From: JBFXAN01 sp050184225 | Lineage (GTDB): Bacteria; Chloroflexota; Dehalococcoidia; CAUJGQ01 | Assembly: GCA_050184225.1 (NCBI GenBank) | Contig: JBFXAN010000164.1 | Location: forward strand, 1 to 13,915 | Direction: 5' to 3' | DNA: 13,915 bases | Part shown: positions 13,648 to 13,915 of the stretch, piece after piece | Layout: every line of letters begins with the position of its first letter | Position numbering within the stretch: the first letter of the stretch is position 1 | The notes under the pieces: generated by a model | What the model saw: the letters and a program-made list of their open reading frames with translations, nothing else | The model's database searches: none | Told to the model about the DNA's origin: nothing | Made by a program: the position numbers and the translations under genes

Positions 13648-13915
13648 ATGACAATCGATCGATCGGTCAAAGAGACGAAGAACGAGGCAAGCGCTCTTGC
13701 TGATGCCGGCGCATCGGAAGGAGCCCGTAGGGCGACTGGAGATGCGCCGGCATCAGCGGCAAAAAATTCCCCGACCGATGGCGGGTCGGAGGTGGTGGCG
13801 CGTGGCCGGCGGTTCTTCAGCAAGGCCGACAAGCAGCGCATCCTGCAAGCTGCCGACCGCTGCAGCGCGCCCGGCGAGATCGGCGCGCTGATGCGCCGCG
13901 AAGGGGTGTACTCGT
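13648..13915 (+). CDS. IS3-family transposase OrfA, N-terminal part (runs off the window)
   Basis: From ATG 13648, preceded by AAGGT at about 6-base spacing, the frame is open for 89 codons to the window edge. Residues 55-89 (RRFFSKADKQRILQAADRCS, then APGEIGALMRREGVYS) match the leading helix-turn-helix of IS3-family OrfA proteins, whose usual pattern is ILEEAD-CTEPGEIGALLRREGLYSSHL. The first 50 residues are an unusual polar, Ala/Ser-rich leader, longer than in most OrfA. The left terminal repeat of the IS should lie shortly before 13648, but I could not define it. Whether the element is complete cannot be told from this window. Confidence 0.8.
   Translation, partial: MTIDRSVKETKNEASALADAGASEGARRATGDAPASAAKNSPTDGGSEVVARGRRFFSKADKQRILQAADRCSAPGEIGALMRREGVYS

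Overview
The window is high-GC DNA of an alphaproteobacterial type (Rhizobiales/Sphingomonadales-like, inferred from gene families and codon use; no rRNA or tRNA is present to fix the taxon). It carries the replication and mobilisation backbone of a plasmid or integrative conjugative element. A complete Tn7-like transposon is inserted in that backbone, and the left edge is littered with decayed mobile elements.

Left edge (1-1595): the C-terminal end of an unidentified gene; a group II intron remnant (about 337-869, minus strand) that keeps its 5' end, the first codons of its reverse transcriptase and domains V/VI but has lost the catalytic RT body; the 5' stub of an IS3-family element; and a chimeric fragment in which about 22 codons of a TraG/VirD4-type coupling protein run into a diverged second copy of the relaxase C-terminus. 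No clear gene was seen in 123-336, 986-1073 or 1320-1595.

Backbone, minus strand (1596-5849 and 11033-13532): relaxase (rlxS type, DUF3363), lytic transglycosylase, TraF-like S26 peptidase, DUF2840 protein, then on the other side of the transposon repA with three iteron-like repeats, a small excisionase-like HTH protein, a DUF6499+DUF2285 regulator broken by one base, and a short DUF2285-like protein. The order matches a familiar alphaproteobacterial plasmid/ICE arrangement, except that parA (expected between repA and the DUF2840 gene) is missing apart from a possible C-terminal scrap, a DUF736 gene expected between the transglycosylase and relaxase is not visible, and the coupling-protein gene is broken.

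Transposon (5925-10858, 4,934 bp, plus strand): tnsA-tnsB-tnsC-tniQ in overlapping reading frames, bounded by 28-bp terminal inverted repeats (23/28 identical, termini TGTCGG...CCGACA) and a perfect 5-bp target duplication ACGGT. It has no cargo: the tniQ stop lies inside the right-end array of putative transposase-binding repeats. TniQ is fused to a C-terminal double helix-turn-helix that looks like the DNA-binding half of an IS630-type transposase. I infer this is the target selector. The insertion sits about 26 bp from a perfect palindrome framed by GTTAG repeats beside the iterons, a candidate attachment site.

Right edge: the first 89 codons of an IS3-family transposase OrfA run off the window.
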